This document shows, piece by piece, positions 1-7,715 of a stretch of DNA of 32,771 nt. The number at the start of each line of letters is the position of its first letter. Positions within the stretch are counted from its first letter, which is position 1. The translations under genes were made by a program, and so were the position numbers. Under the pieces are notes generated by a model. The model was given only the letters and a program-made list of their open reading frames with translations. It had not been told where the DNA came from and made no database searches. Origin of the DNA: a virus; the IMG/VR virus record IMGVR_UViG_3300042311_001491, positions 1 to 32,771 of that record, one strand, 5' to 3'.

Positions 1-384
1 TGAACCATCATAAGTTGGTCTAGATACGGCTGTAATAAGATGAGTTGTTTTAAAACCTAAACAAGTTCCCCTAGCTAATTTTTTGTATTCACATTTGTTA
101 GCATAAAAATAACCAATTTCAGAAAGTGTATTATTTGTGGAAAAAATAATCCACCAATCATTTTCTAAATTTCTAGCACCAATAATAACATATGGAGCAT
201 ATGAACATATCTTATTGGACGGTTCAGTTATTCTAGTTAATCGATCTCCTTTAGATGATTTATTAATAGCATTTCTTGCCATTACATAATCACCTTCTTT
301 CATTCCGAAAAAAGAATCATCTTTACTCATAGAACCATTAAAGGTATTTTGAGTAAGTGAAGAACTTGTATTTTTATCACTCAT
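1..384 (-). CDS. Large virion protein, N-terminal part (cut by window edge)
   Basis: An open frame starts at ATG 384-382, one base after the TGA of the gene upstream, and runs for 128 codons off the left edge without a stop. The peptide begins MSDKNTSSSLTQNTFNGSMS and continues with a segment of the form GDYVMARNAIN, then SNKICSYAPYVIIGARN and DWWIIFSTNN..SEIGYF. N-termini of this style (an asparagine-rich lead, a 'G.Y..ARNA' segment, then 'IIG...WIIFST.N..SEIG') occur in large tail-stabilisation or muzzle-type proteins of phages of Bacteroidota, which carry beta-propeller-like repeats. That assignment comes from memory of such sequences and not from a search. Its place directly after the two connector-like genes supports a tail role. 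Confidence 0.6.
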   Translation of the reverse strand, partial: MSDKNTSSSLTQNTFNGSMSKDDSFFGMKEGDYVMARNAINKSSKGDRLTRITEPSNKICSYAPYVIIGARNLENDWWIIFSTNNTLSEIGYFYANKCEYKKLARGTCLGFKTTHLITAVSRPTYDGS

Positions 385-385
385 A

Positions 386-1348
386 TCAATACGAACTAAA
401 CATTTTAATATACTTAGCAAAAAACGCTCTTCTTGTAACAGAGTAAGCTTTTTTAATATCGTTAAACTCAAACTGATTTACAATACTTGCTGCTAATATT
501 CTTTCATTTCTTAAATTGGTTTCAACTCTCTGTTGTAAATTTTGACTAACAGAATAACCTTTTTCTTCAGCCAATTCAATCGCTTTAGATTTTAAGTAGT
601 ATTCATAAAAAGAATTAATCAAATCATGATCCAAAACTAAAAGGTCCCCTTCATCGTTTTCCATCATACCTTCATAATTCAAATACATTGTTCCATTGGT
701 AATAGAAGAAAAAATAAAATTTCCTCTTATACTTACGTTATTAAAGCTTTTAAAACTTTTAGTAAAACAATATTCAGAATCTTCAACCGCAGGAGAATTT
801 ACTAACTTTAACGGTATAAGTTCTTTGTGAACTCTTACATGACTATTGTATTCTTGAACAATAACGGTTGCATTTCCTTTACAATCAATTTTAACTCTAT
901 CGCTTGGAACACACATGCAATTAGTATAAGGTGTATGACAATCACTACAAGAATCATTATGTGAACACGGAGTACATGTTTCTAGATCAATTTCCGGAGG
1001 AGCAGGTAAACAAATATCAACATGTTCCGCATTTGGGTTAAAGTTTGGAACTGGAACTACTAAAGTTTGAACTAAAGTAGGTCTAGGTAAAACTTCGGTA
1101 AATGAATTCATCATAAAAGCAAAATTAAATGTATCAAAATCAGATGGTAATTTTCCTTTACCGTTTCTAATTTCCACAGTACGCTGCTTTGTTTGATTTA
1201 ATTTTAAACCTAAAAATGAATTTACATACTTAGCATGTTTGATGAAATCTTGAGGATCAATCATTCCATCAGAATCCATTGTAGAAAAATCACTTTTTAA
1301 CTCAGCCATTAAAGAATCAAAAGTTCTATATTTTATTTTATATGACAT
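386..1348 (-). CDS. Virion connector / tail-ring-like protein with Cys-rich insert
   Basis: 320 residues. The N-terminus (TFDSLMAELKSDF, then IDPQDFIKHAKYVNSFLGLK, then a K/R..VEI.NGKGKLPSDF segment) follows a pattern I associate with head-tail connector or ring proteins of crAss-like and other Bacteroidota phages. A compact cysteine cluster lies at about residues 125-146, with CTPC, CSDC and CMC motifs. It looks like a metal-binding or disulfide knob inserted into the fold. The C-terminal third is helical and charged. The gene lies 3 bases after the 239-residue gene (1352-2071), which has a related architecture, and they are probably made together. Exact role unproven; the virion assignment rests on position and pattern. 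Confidence 0.6.
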   Translation of the reverse strand: MSYKIKYRTFDSLMAELKSDFSTMDSDGMIDPQDFIKHAKYVNSFLGLKLNQTKQRTVEIRNGKGKLPSDFDTFNFAFMMNSFTEVLPRPTLVQTLVVPVPNFNPNAEHVDICLPAPPEIDLETCTPCSHNDSCSDCHTPYTNCMCVPSDRVKIDCKGNATVIVQEYNSHVRVHKELIPLKLVNSPAVEDSEYCFTKSFKSFNNVSIRGNFIFSSITNGTMYLNYEGMMENDEGDLLVLDHDLINSFYEYYLKSKAIELAEEKGYSVSQNLQQRVETNLRNERILAASIVNQFEFNDIKKAYSVTRRAFFAKYIKMFSSY

Positions 1349-1351
1349 TTT

Positions 1352-2071
1352 TTATCGCATTATATTTTGTGCATTATCCGAAGTATCTGAAGGAATTTGC
1401 GCATTCCCCATTAAATCTTGTCTTACCATTCCAAGAATGTCTGCAACTAAATCATCTGAATATGGTGCAAAATCATCTTGACGGTAAGTACATTTGGGTT
1501 TGTTTAATTCAGTACACTCTTTACAATCAGCTAACTCTTCTGTTTCCAAACAATAACCTACTACATTTTCTTCGAAACAAGCTTGAACCGTAACAGCAGA
1601 CCAATTAACATTAGGGAAATATAAATATCCACCCTTTTCCCAAAAATATTTAACCTTATTATATTTAAAGTTTACCGATTTAGTTATTTCATGAAACTTT
1701 AATAAAGTAATTTGTTCAACTTTTTCTGAGGTATCTACAGAAAAAACTAATTTTATCAAAGATCCTTTATCCACTTGCAACATCTTAGGTAATTTAAACC
1801 TTGTTCTTTTATAAGTACATTCCGTTTTAACTCCTAAACAATCTGCTTCAATTTTATCAACATCAATTAGTTGCACAACAGGCAACCATTGAAATGCAGA
1901 ATCTCCTTTCATTAATTTTTTCTCATTATACTTTCTTCTAATTAATACATCTCCGTATTTTTTAAAAATGCTGTAGAGAAAATTATCGGTTACGAAAGCA
2001 TCTTCGTTATGAAGTTTATATAAACCTCTTATTTCAGATACAATGCTGCGTATAGTTCTATTATTTTCCAT
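1352..2071 (-). CDS. Putative tail adaptor / connector protein
   Basis: 239 residues. The N-terminal segment (RSIVSEIRGLYKLHNEDAFV, then a tyrosine- and lysine-rich helix with LIRRKYNEKKL) is of a type seen in structural connector proteins of phages of Bacteroidota, in which a short helical region precedes a beta-rich body. Near the C-terminus is a CKEC...C motif at about residues 187-197, another instance of the cysteine enrichment seen across this gene cluster. It sits between the 157-residue gene and the 320-residue connector-like gene, with 8- and 3-base gaps, so it is in the same transcript. Function is inferred from position; no enzymatic motif is visible. Confidence 0.55.
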   Translation of the reverse strand: MENNRTIRSIVSEIRGLYKLHNEDAFVTDNFLYSIFKKYGDVLIRRKYNEKKLMKGDSAFQWLPVVQLIDVDKIEADCLGVKTECTYKRTRFKLPKMLQVDKGSLIKLVFSVDTSEKVEQITLLKFHEITKSVNFKYNKVKYFWEKGGYLYFPNVNWSAVTVQACFEENVVGYCLETEELADCKECTELNKPKCTYRQDDFAPYSDDLVADILGMVRQDLMGNAQIPSDTSDNAQNIMR

Positions 2072-2079
2072 TTTTTATT

Positions 2080-2553
2080 TTATCTTTTGTACGTTAAACA
2101 ATTCGTCCAATTATCTTTAAACCAATCGCTACACTTTTTCTTAAAGCTTTTTTTCGGATAAAAAGAATAAAGCTCATTGTTTTCAACATTGGTTGGAAGT
2201 ATTTTATTTAAATACATAATTTTCATTAAATTATTTTCTGTACCAAAATTTAAATGAAATATCCTTTTGTTGTATTTTTTAGATGCAGCAAAATCAATTG
2301 CTTGTTTTTTATTTTCTCCACAATTATTTAAAAAGATAACAGCAAAATTTTCAGGAAGAATAACTCCATATGGATTTCTCTGAAGTTCTTTTATTATTTC
2401 TTCTTGTACTAATAACAACAATCTTTTGAATTCTGTAACTGAATTAATTTTATTAGAATATTCCGGATATTCTTTAATAAACTTTTGATACTGAAGTCTT
2501 TCAAATACAGAAACAAATCTTTTAGTTTTTCTAATTTTTACTGAAGAGTTCAT
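2080..2553 (-). CDS. Conserved phage protein of unknown function
   Basis: 157 residues, basic (many Lys and Arg), with no membrane segment and no signal peptide. It starts with a Lys/Arg-rich stretch, then a helix (LLLLVQEEIIKELQRN), the motif PYGVILPENFAVIFLNN, a central 'AIDFAASKKYNKRIFHLNFGTENNLMKI' type region, and a basic tail. I recall proteins of this pattern next to structural genes in phages of Bacteroidota, but no function is known to me. It begins a transcription unit: a terminator lies at 2591-2619 and a TATTTTTG -7-like element at 2577-2584, about 24 bases upstream of the ATG. The basic charge could mean nucleic acid binding; that is a guess. Confidence 0.6.
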   Translation of the reverse strand: MNSSVKIRKTKRFVSVFERLQYQKFIKEYPEYSNKINSVTEFKRLLLLVQEEIIKELQRNPYGVILPENFAVIFLNNCGENKKQAIDFAASKKYNKRIFHLNFGTENNLMKIMYLNKILPTNVENNELYSFYPKKSFKKKCSDWFKDNWTNCLTYKR

Positions 2554-2576
2554 AGATTAAAATACTGATTTTAAAT

Positions 2577-2584
2577 CAAAAATA
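2577..2584 (-). promoter_or_regulatory. Putative Bacteroidota-type promoter, -7 element
   Basis: On the minus strand this reads TATTTTTG, a perfect match to the Bacteroidota -7 consensus TAnnTTTG. It lies just downstream of the terminator at 2591-2619 and 24 bases before the ATG of the gene at 2080-2553. No TTG is found at the usual -33 distance, so it would be weak or need an activator. Confidence 0.4.
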
Positions 2585-2590
2585 CAAATA

Positions 2591-2619
2591 AAAAGCGGAC
2601 CTATTACAGATCCGCTTTT
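2591..2619 (-). terminator. Rho-independent terminator after collagen-like gene
   Basis: Arms at 2591-2601 and 2609-2619 form an 11-bp stem with one G-U pair and a 7-base loop. In minus-strand RNA it is followed by a U-rich run. It lies about 35 bases after the stop codon of the collagen-like gene (2655-3350). Confidence 0.85.
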
Positions 2620-2654
2620 ATTCAAACTACACACAAACCAAAGTAGTATTGAAT

Positions 2655-3350
2655 TTATAACTTTCTTAAAAAACCTTTAACTGATTGTAATGAGAATCCG
2701 GGAACGTTTAAATTCCTAATTAATACTCTTAGCGTATCTCCTGATACAACGTTTGGAATAATAAAATGCATTGTTTTTGAGTTTAATGATGGGTCCAATT
2801 CAAAAACAATAAACGGAGTAATAATGGGAGTTCCAACTGGATATAATCCGTTAATACCCACACCTACTTGAATTTTACTATTTGGATCTTCATCGGTACA
2901 ACAAAAATCTATTGTCCAAATAAATGTACCAGCACTTAATGTAGTATGTTCCATAATAGGATAACCCAATGGTACTCCAACATCTGACCAATCTGTATGA
3001 GTTATATTGGTGACGGTAACATCTCCGCTACCAAAATAAGTATGTAGTTCTGGAGTATATACAGGACCGGCCGGACCTTGAGGTCCCGGTAAACCATCGA
3101 CTCCATTTACTCCAGGTACACCTTGTGGTCCAATAGGACCTGGTACACCTTGTGGTCCAATAGGACCTTGAGGACCTGTTAATCCAATAGGACCTTGTGG
3201 ACCTGGAGTTCCGTTTGTTCCGGAAACTCCGTTTGTTCCAGGAAGTCCTTGTGGACCAATTGGTCCTTGAGGTCCTACGGGTCCACGTGGTCCTCGTTCA
3301 CCACGCAATCCTTTATTTTCAGAACCGCAACTTGAACATGTATCTCCCAT
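2655..3350 (-). CDS. Collagen-like fibre protein with C1q/TNF-like head
   Basis: 231 residues. After a short cysteine-containing N-terminus (CSSC at residues 5-8) come 28 uninterrupted Gly-X-Y triplets (about residues 14-97), rich in GPQ, GPI and GVP. This is the signature of a collagen-like triple helix. The rest (about 98-231) is beta-rich and looks like a small trimeric globular head of the C1q/TNF type: it has evenly spaced hydrophobic strands and ends 'SVKGFLRKL'. Collagen-like stalks with trimeric heads are known in phage tail and head fibres. The CSSC at the base might cross-link or bind metal. It is followed by a strong terminator, so it probably closes a transcription unit with the 514-residue protein upstream. 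Whether it sits on the capsid or the tail cannot be read from sequence. Confidence 0.8.
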   Translation of the reverse strand: MGDTCSSCGSENKGLRGERGPRGPVGPQGPIGPQGLPGTNGVSGTNGTPGPQGPIGLTGPQGPIGPQGVPGPIGPQGVPGVNGVDGLPGPQGPAGPVYTPELHTYFGSGDVTVTNITHTDWSDVGVPLGYPIMEHTTLSAGTFIWTIDFCCTDEDPNSKIQVGVGINGLYPVGTPIITPFIVFELDPSLNSKTMHFIIPNVVSGDTLRVLIRNLNVPGFSLQSVKGFLRKL

Positions 3351-3361
3351 TTTAATATTTA

Positions 3362-4906
3362 TTAAATAATTATTGGATCCGTTGTTGTAATATTAACTTG
3401 AGTAGTAGCAATTAAATTTGTTACATTTGCATGCATGGTTTGATTTGCTACTAAATCACTAAGCAGATTTATGTTTACAGCTACTGCCGAATTAATAGAT
3501 TTTCCAGGACCTATATTATAAATTTCAGTATCTTTTAATTGTAGATCGATAGTGGCATCTTGAAGATCCAGTCCATGTGAAGTAATAGCTGGACTATAAT
3601 TCTTTAATCGACTGTCGTTAAATAATATTTTGTTAGTACCTGTTGTTTTATTTAAAGTAGCTACTGAAACATCTAACACGTTACTAATTTTAACTAATGT
3701 AGATTGATCAATTACCCCAATAACATCTGCCCCATCATTTAATACCAATAAAGGTTGTCCATCACAAATAATTTCAGAATCTTTTATTTTAAATTTAACA
3801 TCTCCTCCAGAAACTCCAATAAGAATACCATAATCAAAATTAGTAATCTTTCCACTATAAGTTAAATTTCCTGAGTCTTGTCTTATTGCTGGAATTAAAG
3901 GTGAAACAGAACCATCTATGTTTAATCCACTTAAATCAATATTAACATTTGGAGAATTCTCAATCATTACCGCAGCATTATTTGAAGCATTTGTGCTTAA
4001 GTTTCCTTTAATTACGATTGGAGAATTTATATTTGTTAAGTTTCTTAAATAAATAGGATTTTGTTGTAAAACAGTATTTCCTTGATAATCGTCAACATCC
4101 ATTACTCCAGCAGAACCTCCTCTAATTGTAGCAATATACTGATTAGTACCAGATAAAACTTTTCCTTTAAATCTAAACTCAAAACAATCAGATAAAGTTA
4201 TTCCATCTTGTGCTCCTGACATTAAATCAAACTCAACATCAATTCGACTACCAGCGTTTTGTAAAAAAACTACTCCTCCAATTCCAGGGTTAGTAGTTAT
4301 AAATCTACCGTTTCCTCTTACGTAATAATTAACTGCTGTAACTGGATCATCTACAAAACAATTATTAGGACAAATAACTGCAGTATTCTCATAAAAGTAA
4401 TATTTTACTTGAGAAGCAAATGGATTGTTTCCTTCAGAGTAAACTCCCGGATAAACAAAAACTTGATCATTTGGTAAAGCTGCCGCTTTTGCTGCTGCAA
4501 GTGTAAGAAAATGTTTATCAAATCTAGTTCTTAAAGCCGTTGCATCATTACCTAATTTAGAAACAAATAAAGTATTTTGAACAATAACTTCAGAAGGTCC
4601 AATGGGTCCTTGAGGTCCAACCGCACCAGCAGGTCCAGCTGGTCCAACGGGTCCTATTGCTCCAGCTGGACCTGCTGGTCCTTGTGGTCCTGGAAGTAAT
4701 TGTAAATTACATCCAAAAGTAGCCATGTTAATAAACGCTTCTTCTAAAGTCATTCCTTGTGTAACAAATATATTTTCATCACAACCTATAGGTTCTCCAG
4801 TCCAAACAAATGAAGCCATTGGAAAAGCGTAAGATGGTCCTGAATTATTTGGTTTAACGCATTTACAATCGTTATGACATTTTTTACAAATAGTGCAATC
4901 GTCCAT
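3362..4906 (-). CDS. Collagen-like / beta-helix fibre or tailspike-like protein
   Basis: 514 residues in three parts. Residues 1-16 hold five cysteines (pattern C..C..C...C.C). About 30-70 has an FVWTG..I.C...I.VTQG.T.EEA segment resembling the N-terminal part of the 166-residue protein (6257-6757), a likely shared attachment domain. About 70-105 has 11 Gly-X-Y triplets. From about 115 to the end comes a long region opening with '[24 protein letters not shown]' type sequence and '[10 protein letters not shown]', followed by repetitive short beta-strands with regular Asn and Gly turns. This is typical of right-handed beta-helix (pectate-lyase-like) tailspikes. Such a protein would recognise or depolymerise a surface glycan, but I cannot point to catalytic residues. 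It precedes the collagen-like gene by 11 bases. Confidence 0.75.
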   Translation of the reverse strand: MDDCTICKKCHNDCKCVKPNNSGPSYAFPMASFVWTGEPIGCDENIFVTQGMTLEEAFINMATFGCNLQLLPGPQGPAGPAGAIGPVGPAGPAGAVGPQGPIGPSEVIVQNTLFVSKLGNDATALRTRFDKHFLTLAAAKAAALPNDQVFVYPGVYSEGNNPFASQVKYYFYENTAVICPNNCFVDDPVTAVNYYVRGNGRFITTNPGIGGVVFLQNAGSRIDVEFDLMSGAQDGITLSDCFEFRFKGKVLSGTNQYIATIRGGSAGVMDVDDYQGNTVLQQNPIYLRNLTNINSPIVIKGNLSTNASNNAAVMIENSPNVNIDLSGLNIDGSVSPLIPAIRQDSGNLTYSGKITNFDYGILIGVSGGDVKFKIKDSEIICDGQPLLVLNDGADVIGVIDQSTLVKISNVLDVSVATLNKTTGTNKILFNDSRLKNYSPAITSHGLDLQDATIDLQLKDTEIYNIGPGKSINSAVAVNINLLSDLVANQTMHANVTNLIATTQVNITTTDPIII

Positions 4907-4921
4907 TTTTAAAAAGTTTAA

Positions 4922-5587
4922 TTAATTTAATAAAGAGTTAGCTTCAGCAAAAGATCCAAATGAAGCAACTGATCCTATATACATATCACAGTCAAAACAT
5001 TTTATTACAAGACCTTCTGTAAATATAGCTGTAAAGAAAGATCCTATTTCTGTAGGAGTTACGTTTTCTAAAATCAAGTAATCCAATAATATTCGTAAAC
5101 CACTTGCCCCATTAAAAGTAGAAGCTTCTACTATACTTAAATTGGGAAAAGCTACAGTTATGTTTGAATTTTCTAATAATAATGTAACAGCTTCGGCAAA
5201 ACTAGAATCACAACAAGGAGGCTCCAAATTAGCAAAAGTTGTTTCATAATCAACAGCATCCGTAACGTTTAGACTATGATTCAAACAACAAGGATATTTA
5301 ACTCCGGGTGTTGTTGATGGAGGAGTAGGTATTGTTTGTAGAAACAAGGTTGCTAAAATTTTATAATCAGCATAAGATCCTAAAAAATAATAACCTTTTT
5401 TTGACGTACAATCAGGACAACATAAAGTTCCAGAATTAGATAAAACTATTCCGTTTGATAATATTGTAGTCAACTCTTGAGCTAAACTACTTCTCGTTGC
5501 TACAGCCAATCTAGCTTTAGCTTTTTTGTATAAATCAATTAAAGGATTTATACAATCACTCATAGGTGAACAACATTCTTTATTCAT
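4922..5587 (-). CDS. Cys-rich presumed virion protein, tandem paralogue A
   Basis: 221 residues, the same length as its neighbour at 5589-6254 and clearly its paralogue. Both carry 12 cysteines in nearly the same order (Cys-Cys near the N-terminus, a lone Cys, CCP.C, CC, CC, C.DC) and share the motifs 'CCP.C......G.YFLG' and 'G.VIKC.DC...IG'. The protein also looks internally duplicated: an N-terminal unit (about residues 38-77, 'GIVLSNSGTLCCPDC' then 'YYFLG') and a C-terminal unit (about 184-215, 'GLVIKCFDC' then 'MYIG') follow the same plan of helix, Gly-Val/Leu, a C..C pair, Gly, helix. CxxC pairs suggest zinc-ribbon knuckles or disulfides. I recognise no named family. The setting among fibre genes implies a virion part; function unknown. 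Confidence 0.65.
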   Translation of the reverse strand: MNKECCSPMSDCINPLIDLYKKAKARLAVATRSSLAQELTTILSNGIVLSNSGTLCCPDCTSKKGYYFLGSYADYKILATLFLQTIPTPPSTTPGVKYPCCLNHSLNVTDAVDYETTFANLEPPCCDSSFAEAVTLLLENSNITVAFPNLSIVEASTFNGASGLRILLDYLILENVTPTEIGSFFTAIFTEGLVIKCFDCDMYIGSVASFGSFAEANSLLN

Positions 5588-5588
5588 C

Positions 5589-6254
5589 TTACAAAAGTAT
5601 ATTCATTATTGATACTACGTTTTCAGGTATACCAATAGATATTTTACAATCATTACACTTAATAACAACACCTGTTGTAAGAAGCGATATTAAAATAGAA
5701 TGAATGTATTCTTCATCAGCATATGGTTTTTCTTCTAAAATTAAATTAACGATTTGATTTAATGAAGTTAAACCATTTAACGTAGATATTTCTACAACTC
5801 CCAAATTTAATAAATCGGTAAAACTAGGATACTTTTCAAATAAAGTTTTAAGTTCAGTAAATAACAGTGTATCGCAACATTCAATTGAATTTTGAATTTG
5901 ATCTAATAACTCTTCAATATCTACTGATGAAGTTAAAGATGCTTGGTATGTAGTGCAACAAGGAATATCTCCAGTAAAAGAAGGCCAAGAAGTTAAAGAT
6001 GTAACTAATAAATTTAAAGAAGTTAAGTTTCCTAAAAAATATAAACCAGCATCATCGACACAATTTGGACAACAAAGAAGTCCATCTTTTTTTGATACAA
6101 ATCCTTCAGTTAAAATATTTGTTAAAACAGTTCCCACAGCAACCCCAGAAGATTCAGATTCTCTAACAGCAAGACCCACAATATACGCAACTGGATTTAA
6201 ACAATTAGTTGTAATGGATCCAATTGGGATAATATTTTCATTTCCGCAACACAT
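5589..6254 (-). CDS. Cys-rich presumed virion protein, tandem paralogue B
   Basis: 221 residues and 12 cysteines, paralogous to the product of 4922-5587, which starts 1 base after this gene ends. Shared landmarks are the N-terminal CC, a Cys-Leu/Ile-Asn-Pro segment, 'LLCCPNC' followed by 'GLYFLG' (about residues 72-90), two further CC pairs, a 'VVEISTLNG' segment matching 'IVEASTFNG' in the other copy, and a C-terminal 'GVVIKCNDC' followed by 'ISIG'. As in the partner, the N- and C-terminal thirds repeat the same C..C-Gly unit. The two copies differ at most other positions, so the duplication is old. A hetero-oligomer of the two is possible. No family name recognised. Confidence 0.65.
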   Translation of the reverse strand: MCCGNENIIPIGSITTNCLNPVAYIVGLAVRESESSGVAVGTVLTNILTEGFVSKKDGLLCCPNCVDDAGLYFLGNLTSLNLLVTSLTSWPSFTGDIPCCTTYQASLTSSVDIEELLDQIQNSIECCDTLLFTELKTLFEKYPSFTDLLNLGVVEISTLNGLTSLNQIVNLILEEKPYADEEYIHSILISLLTTGVVIKCNDCKISIGIPENVVSIMNILL

Positions 6255-6256
6255 AG

Positions 6257-6757
6257 TTATCCTATTAAAGTTTGAACTTGATCATTTAACTGAGTAACTA
6301 AGTCTGTTAAATTTTCAACCGATTCTTGTAACAAATCTATTTGAGTAGCTTGTGAGCAAATAGTATTTCCCAAAAATTGAACATACTCATTAATATTAAT
6401 AACTTCAGCTCCCAATGTTTCTTGAAAACATTCTGCTACTGAAACAGTTAATGATGTATTATCGGTTCCAATAACTACTTCTGATGAACAACAGTTGTTA
6501 ATTTTATTAATAAGCAATTGGATAACTTCAATAAGTTTTTCAGGAGGACATTCTTTTTCTCCCAAAAGATCACCAAAGTCTAAAGATTCAATGCTTATCG
6601 CTTGATGAATATCTTTTAATTTTTTTCCAATTTTTTTAATTACATCTTCAATTGTGTCACCATCGCATATCTCAATACAATAAACTTTTCCTCCAGTCCA
6701 AATAATACACTTGGAAGGAGTTTTAACACAAGGTAAATCTTTATCAAATAATCCCAT
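6257..6757 (-). CDS. Cys-containing tail/baseplate-like protein with coiled-coil end
   Basis: 166 residues, nine cysteines. The N-terminal segment 'CIIWTGGKVYCIEICDGDTIEDVI' type sequence (about residues 17-40) is a pattern I associate with N-terminal domains of tail or fibre proteins in phages of Bacteroidota. It is echoed in the 514-residue fibre protein ('FVWTG..I.C....FVTQG.TLEEAF'). The last 45 residues have hydrophobics in heptad register (ICSQATQIDLLQESVENLTD and onward) and probably form a trimeric or dimeric coiled coil. It lies 2 bases before the Cys-rich paralogue pair and 16 bases after the 250-residue Cys-rich gene. It probably attaches the fibres; inference from domain sharing and position. 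Confidence 0.6.
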   Translation of the reverse strand: MGLFDKDLPCVKTPSKCIIWTGGKVYCIEICDGDTIEDVIKKIGKKLKDIHQAISIESLDFGDLLGEKECPPEKLIEVIQLLINKINNCCSSEVVIGTDNTSLTVSVAECFQETLGAEVININEYVQFLGNTICSQATQIDLLQESVENLTDLVTQLNDQVQTLIG

Positions 6758-6773
6758 ATCTATAAAATACTAA

Positions 6774-7526
6774 TTAATTTTGGTCTATGCAAGGAATTCC
6801 TGTTGGAGTTTGAGTAAACCCTGAAACAGAAGGTCCTATAAAAGTTAATAAATTGTATGAATTAACACAAACGCAAATAGTTCTCACTAAAGGAACCAAA
6901 GTGTTAATATTTTCAGTAATAGTTTCATTGTTACAATTTACATAAGATAATACTCCAACAGAGTTTGCTGTAAAAGATAAATTTACGTTTACGCAAGGAG
7001 GACAACATGCGCGATTATCCATTGTCCTTTCTCTTATCAGTATCTGATACTCAACAATAGATTTCATTGGATCAACTGGACAACATAAACTAATTCCTTC
7101 CATGCGTTCCATTGCATCTCTCCAATAATGTTTAACAAAGTTTTTAATTATTGGATAACAAGGATCAGGTTCTTTTTCAATAAACAAATTATTTAAAACA
7201 ATATGCGGAACTTCTTTTGGTTCAGGTAAACAATCTTTACAACAATCAAAAATATCAAGAGTAACGAAAAAAGTTTTCCATTGAACTATTTTATACAAAA
7301 CCGGATCACATGTTTTGGTAACATCAATAAGTTCGTAACAACCAGTGGTTTTATTTTTTGAAATATTCTCAATGTTTGATAATACTTTTTTAATTAATTT
7401 ATCAGGAATATTATCATTGTAATATTCTCCATTAAATTCAAAAACAATTATTTGTCGATTCACCTCTAAAGGTTTTTTAGAAGTACAACATACTAATTGA
7501 TAATATTCCAATTTTTCTAAAAGCAT
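6774..7526 (-). CDS. Cysteine-rich protein of unknown function, presumed virion
   Basis: 250 residues with 17 cysteines (about 7%), many as adjacent pairs or CxxC: CC at residues 13-14, FDCCKDC in the middle, LCCPV, ACCPPC and CVC towards the end. The N-terminal half is helix- and strand-mixed ('QIIVFEFNGEYYND'), and the C-terminal part is beta-rich, ending in a Gly/Thr/Pro-rich tail. There is no signal peptide or membrane segment. It follows the 61-residue zinc-ribbon gene by 2 bases and precedes the 166-residue coiled-coil gene, so it belongs to the presumed tail-fibre transcript. Intracellular assembly would favour zinc binding; oxidation in free virions could give disulfides. No family recognised. 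Confidence 0.55.
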   Translation of the reverse strand: MLLEKLEYYQLVCCTSKKPLEVNRQIIVFEFNGEYYNDNIPDKLIKKVLSNIENISKNKTTGCYELIDVTKTCDPVLYKIVQWKTFFVTLDIFDCCKDCLPEPKEVPHIVLNNLFIEKEPDPCYPIIKNFVKHYWRDAMERMEGISLCCPVDPMKSIVEYQILIRERTMDNRACCPPCVNVNLSFTANSVGVLSYVNCNNETITENINTLVPLVRTICVCVNSYNLLTFIGPSVSGFTQTPTGIPCIDQN

Positions 7527-7528
7527 GA

Positions 7529-7714
7529 TTATTGTTTTTTGTTTTTTCTTTTTAAGTCTCTATATGTTAAATTTGGAGAAACCGATAAAAGTTGATCAAT
7601 TTCAACATTTACCTTACTTATACATTTAGAACAACATGTTCTACCATCTTTAGCTTTTACTAAATAAGCTCCTGTACATGTACACGTATTACAATTTGGA
7701 CAAAATGTAGACAT
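7529..7714 (-). CDS. Small zinc-ribbon-like protein
   Basis: 61 residues. Seven cysteines fall in the first half: CPNC..C.C at residues 5-13 and CCSKC at 27-31, separated by a short beta-hairpin-like stretch ('GAYLVKAKDGRT'). This is the layout of a four-cysteine zinc ribbon with extra thiols. The C-terminal half is a basic helix (YRDLKRKNKKQ). It sits between the 187-residue and 250-residue genes with 1- and 2-base gaps and is probably translated with them. It might be a virion component or an assembly factor. It may also be a remnant of the Cys-rich domain found in neighbouring proteins. Function unknown. Confidence 0.6.
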   Translation of the reverse strand: MSTFCPNCNTCTCTGAYLVKAKDGRTCCSKCISKVNVEIDQLLSVSPNLTYRDLKRKNKKQ

Positions 7715-7715
7715 T

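Noticed and set aside
5953-6297. 114-codon plus-strand open frame
   Set aside because: It lies opposite the Cys-rich paralogue B and the start of the 166-residue gene, both better supported by similarity and context. It is a shadow.
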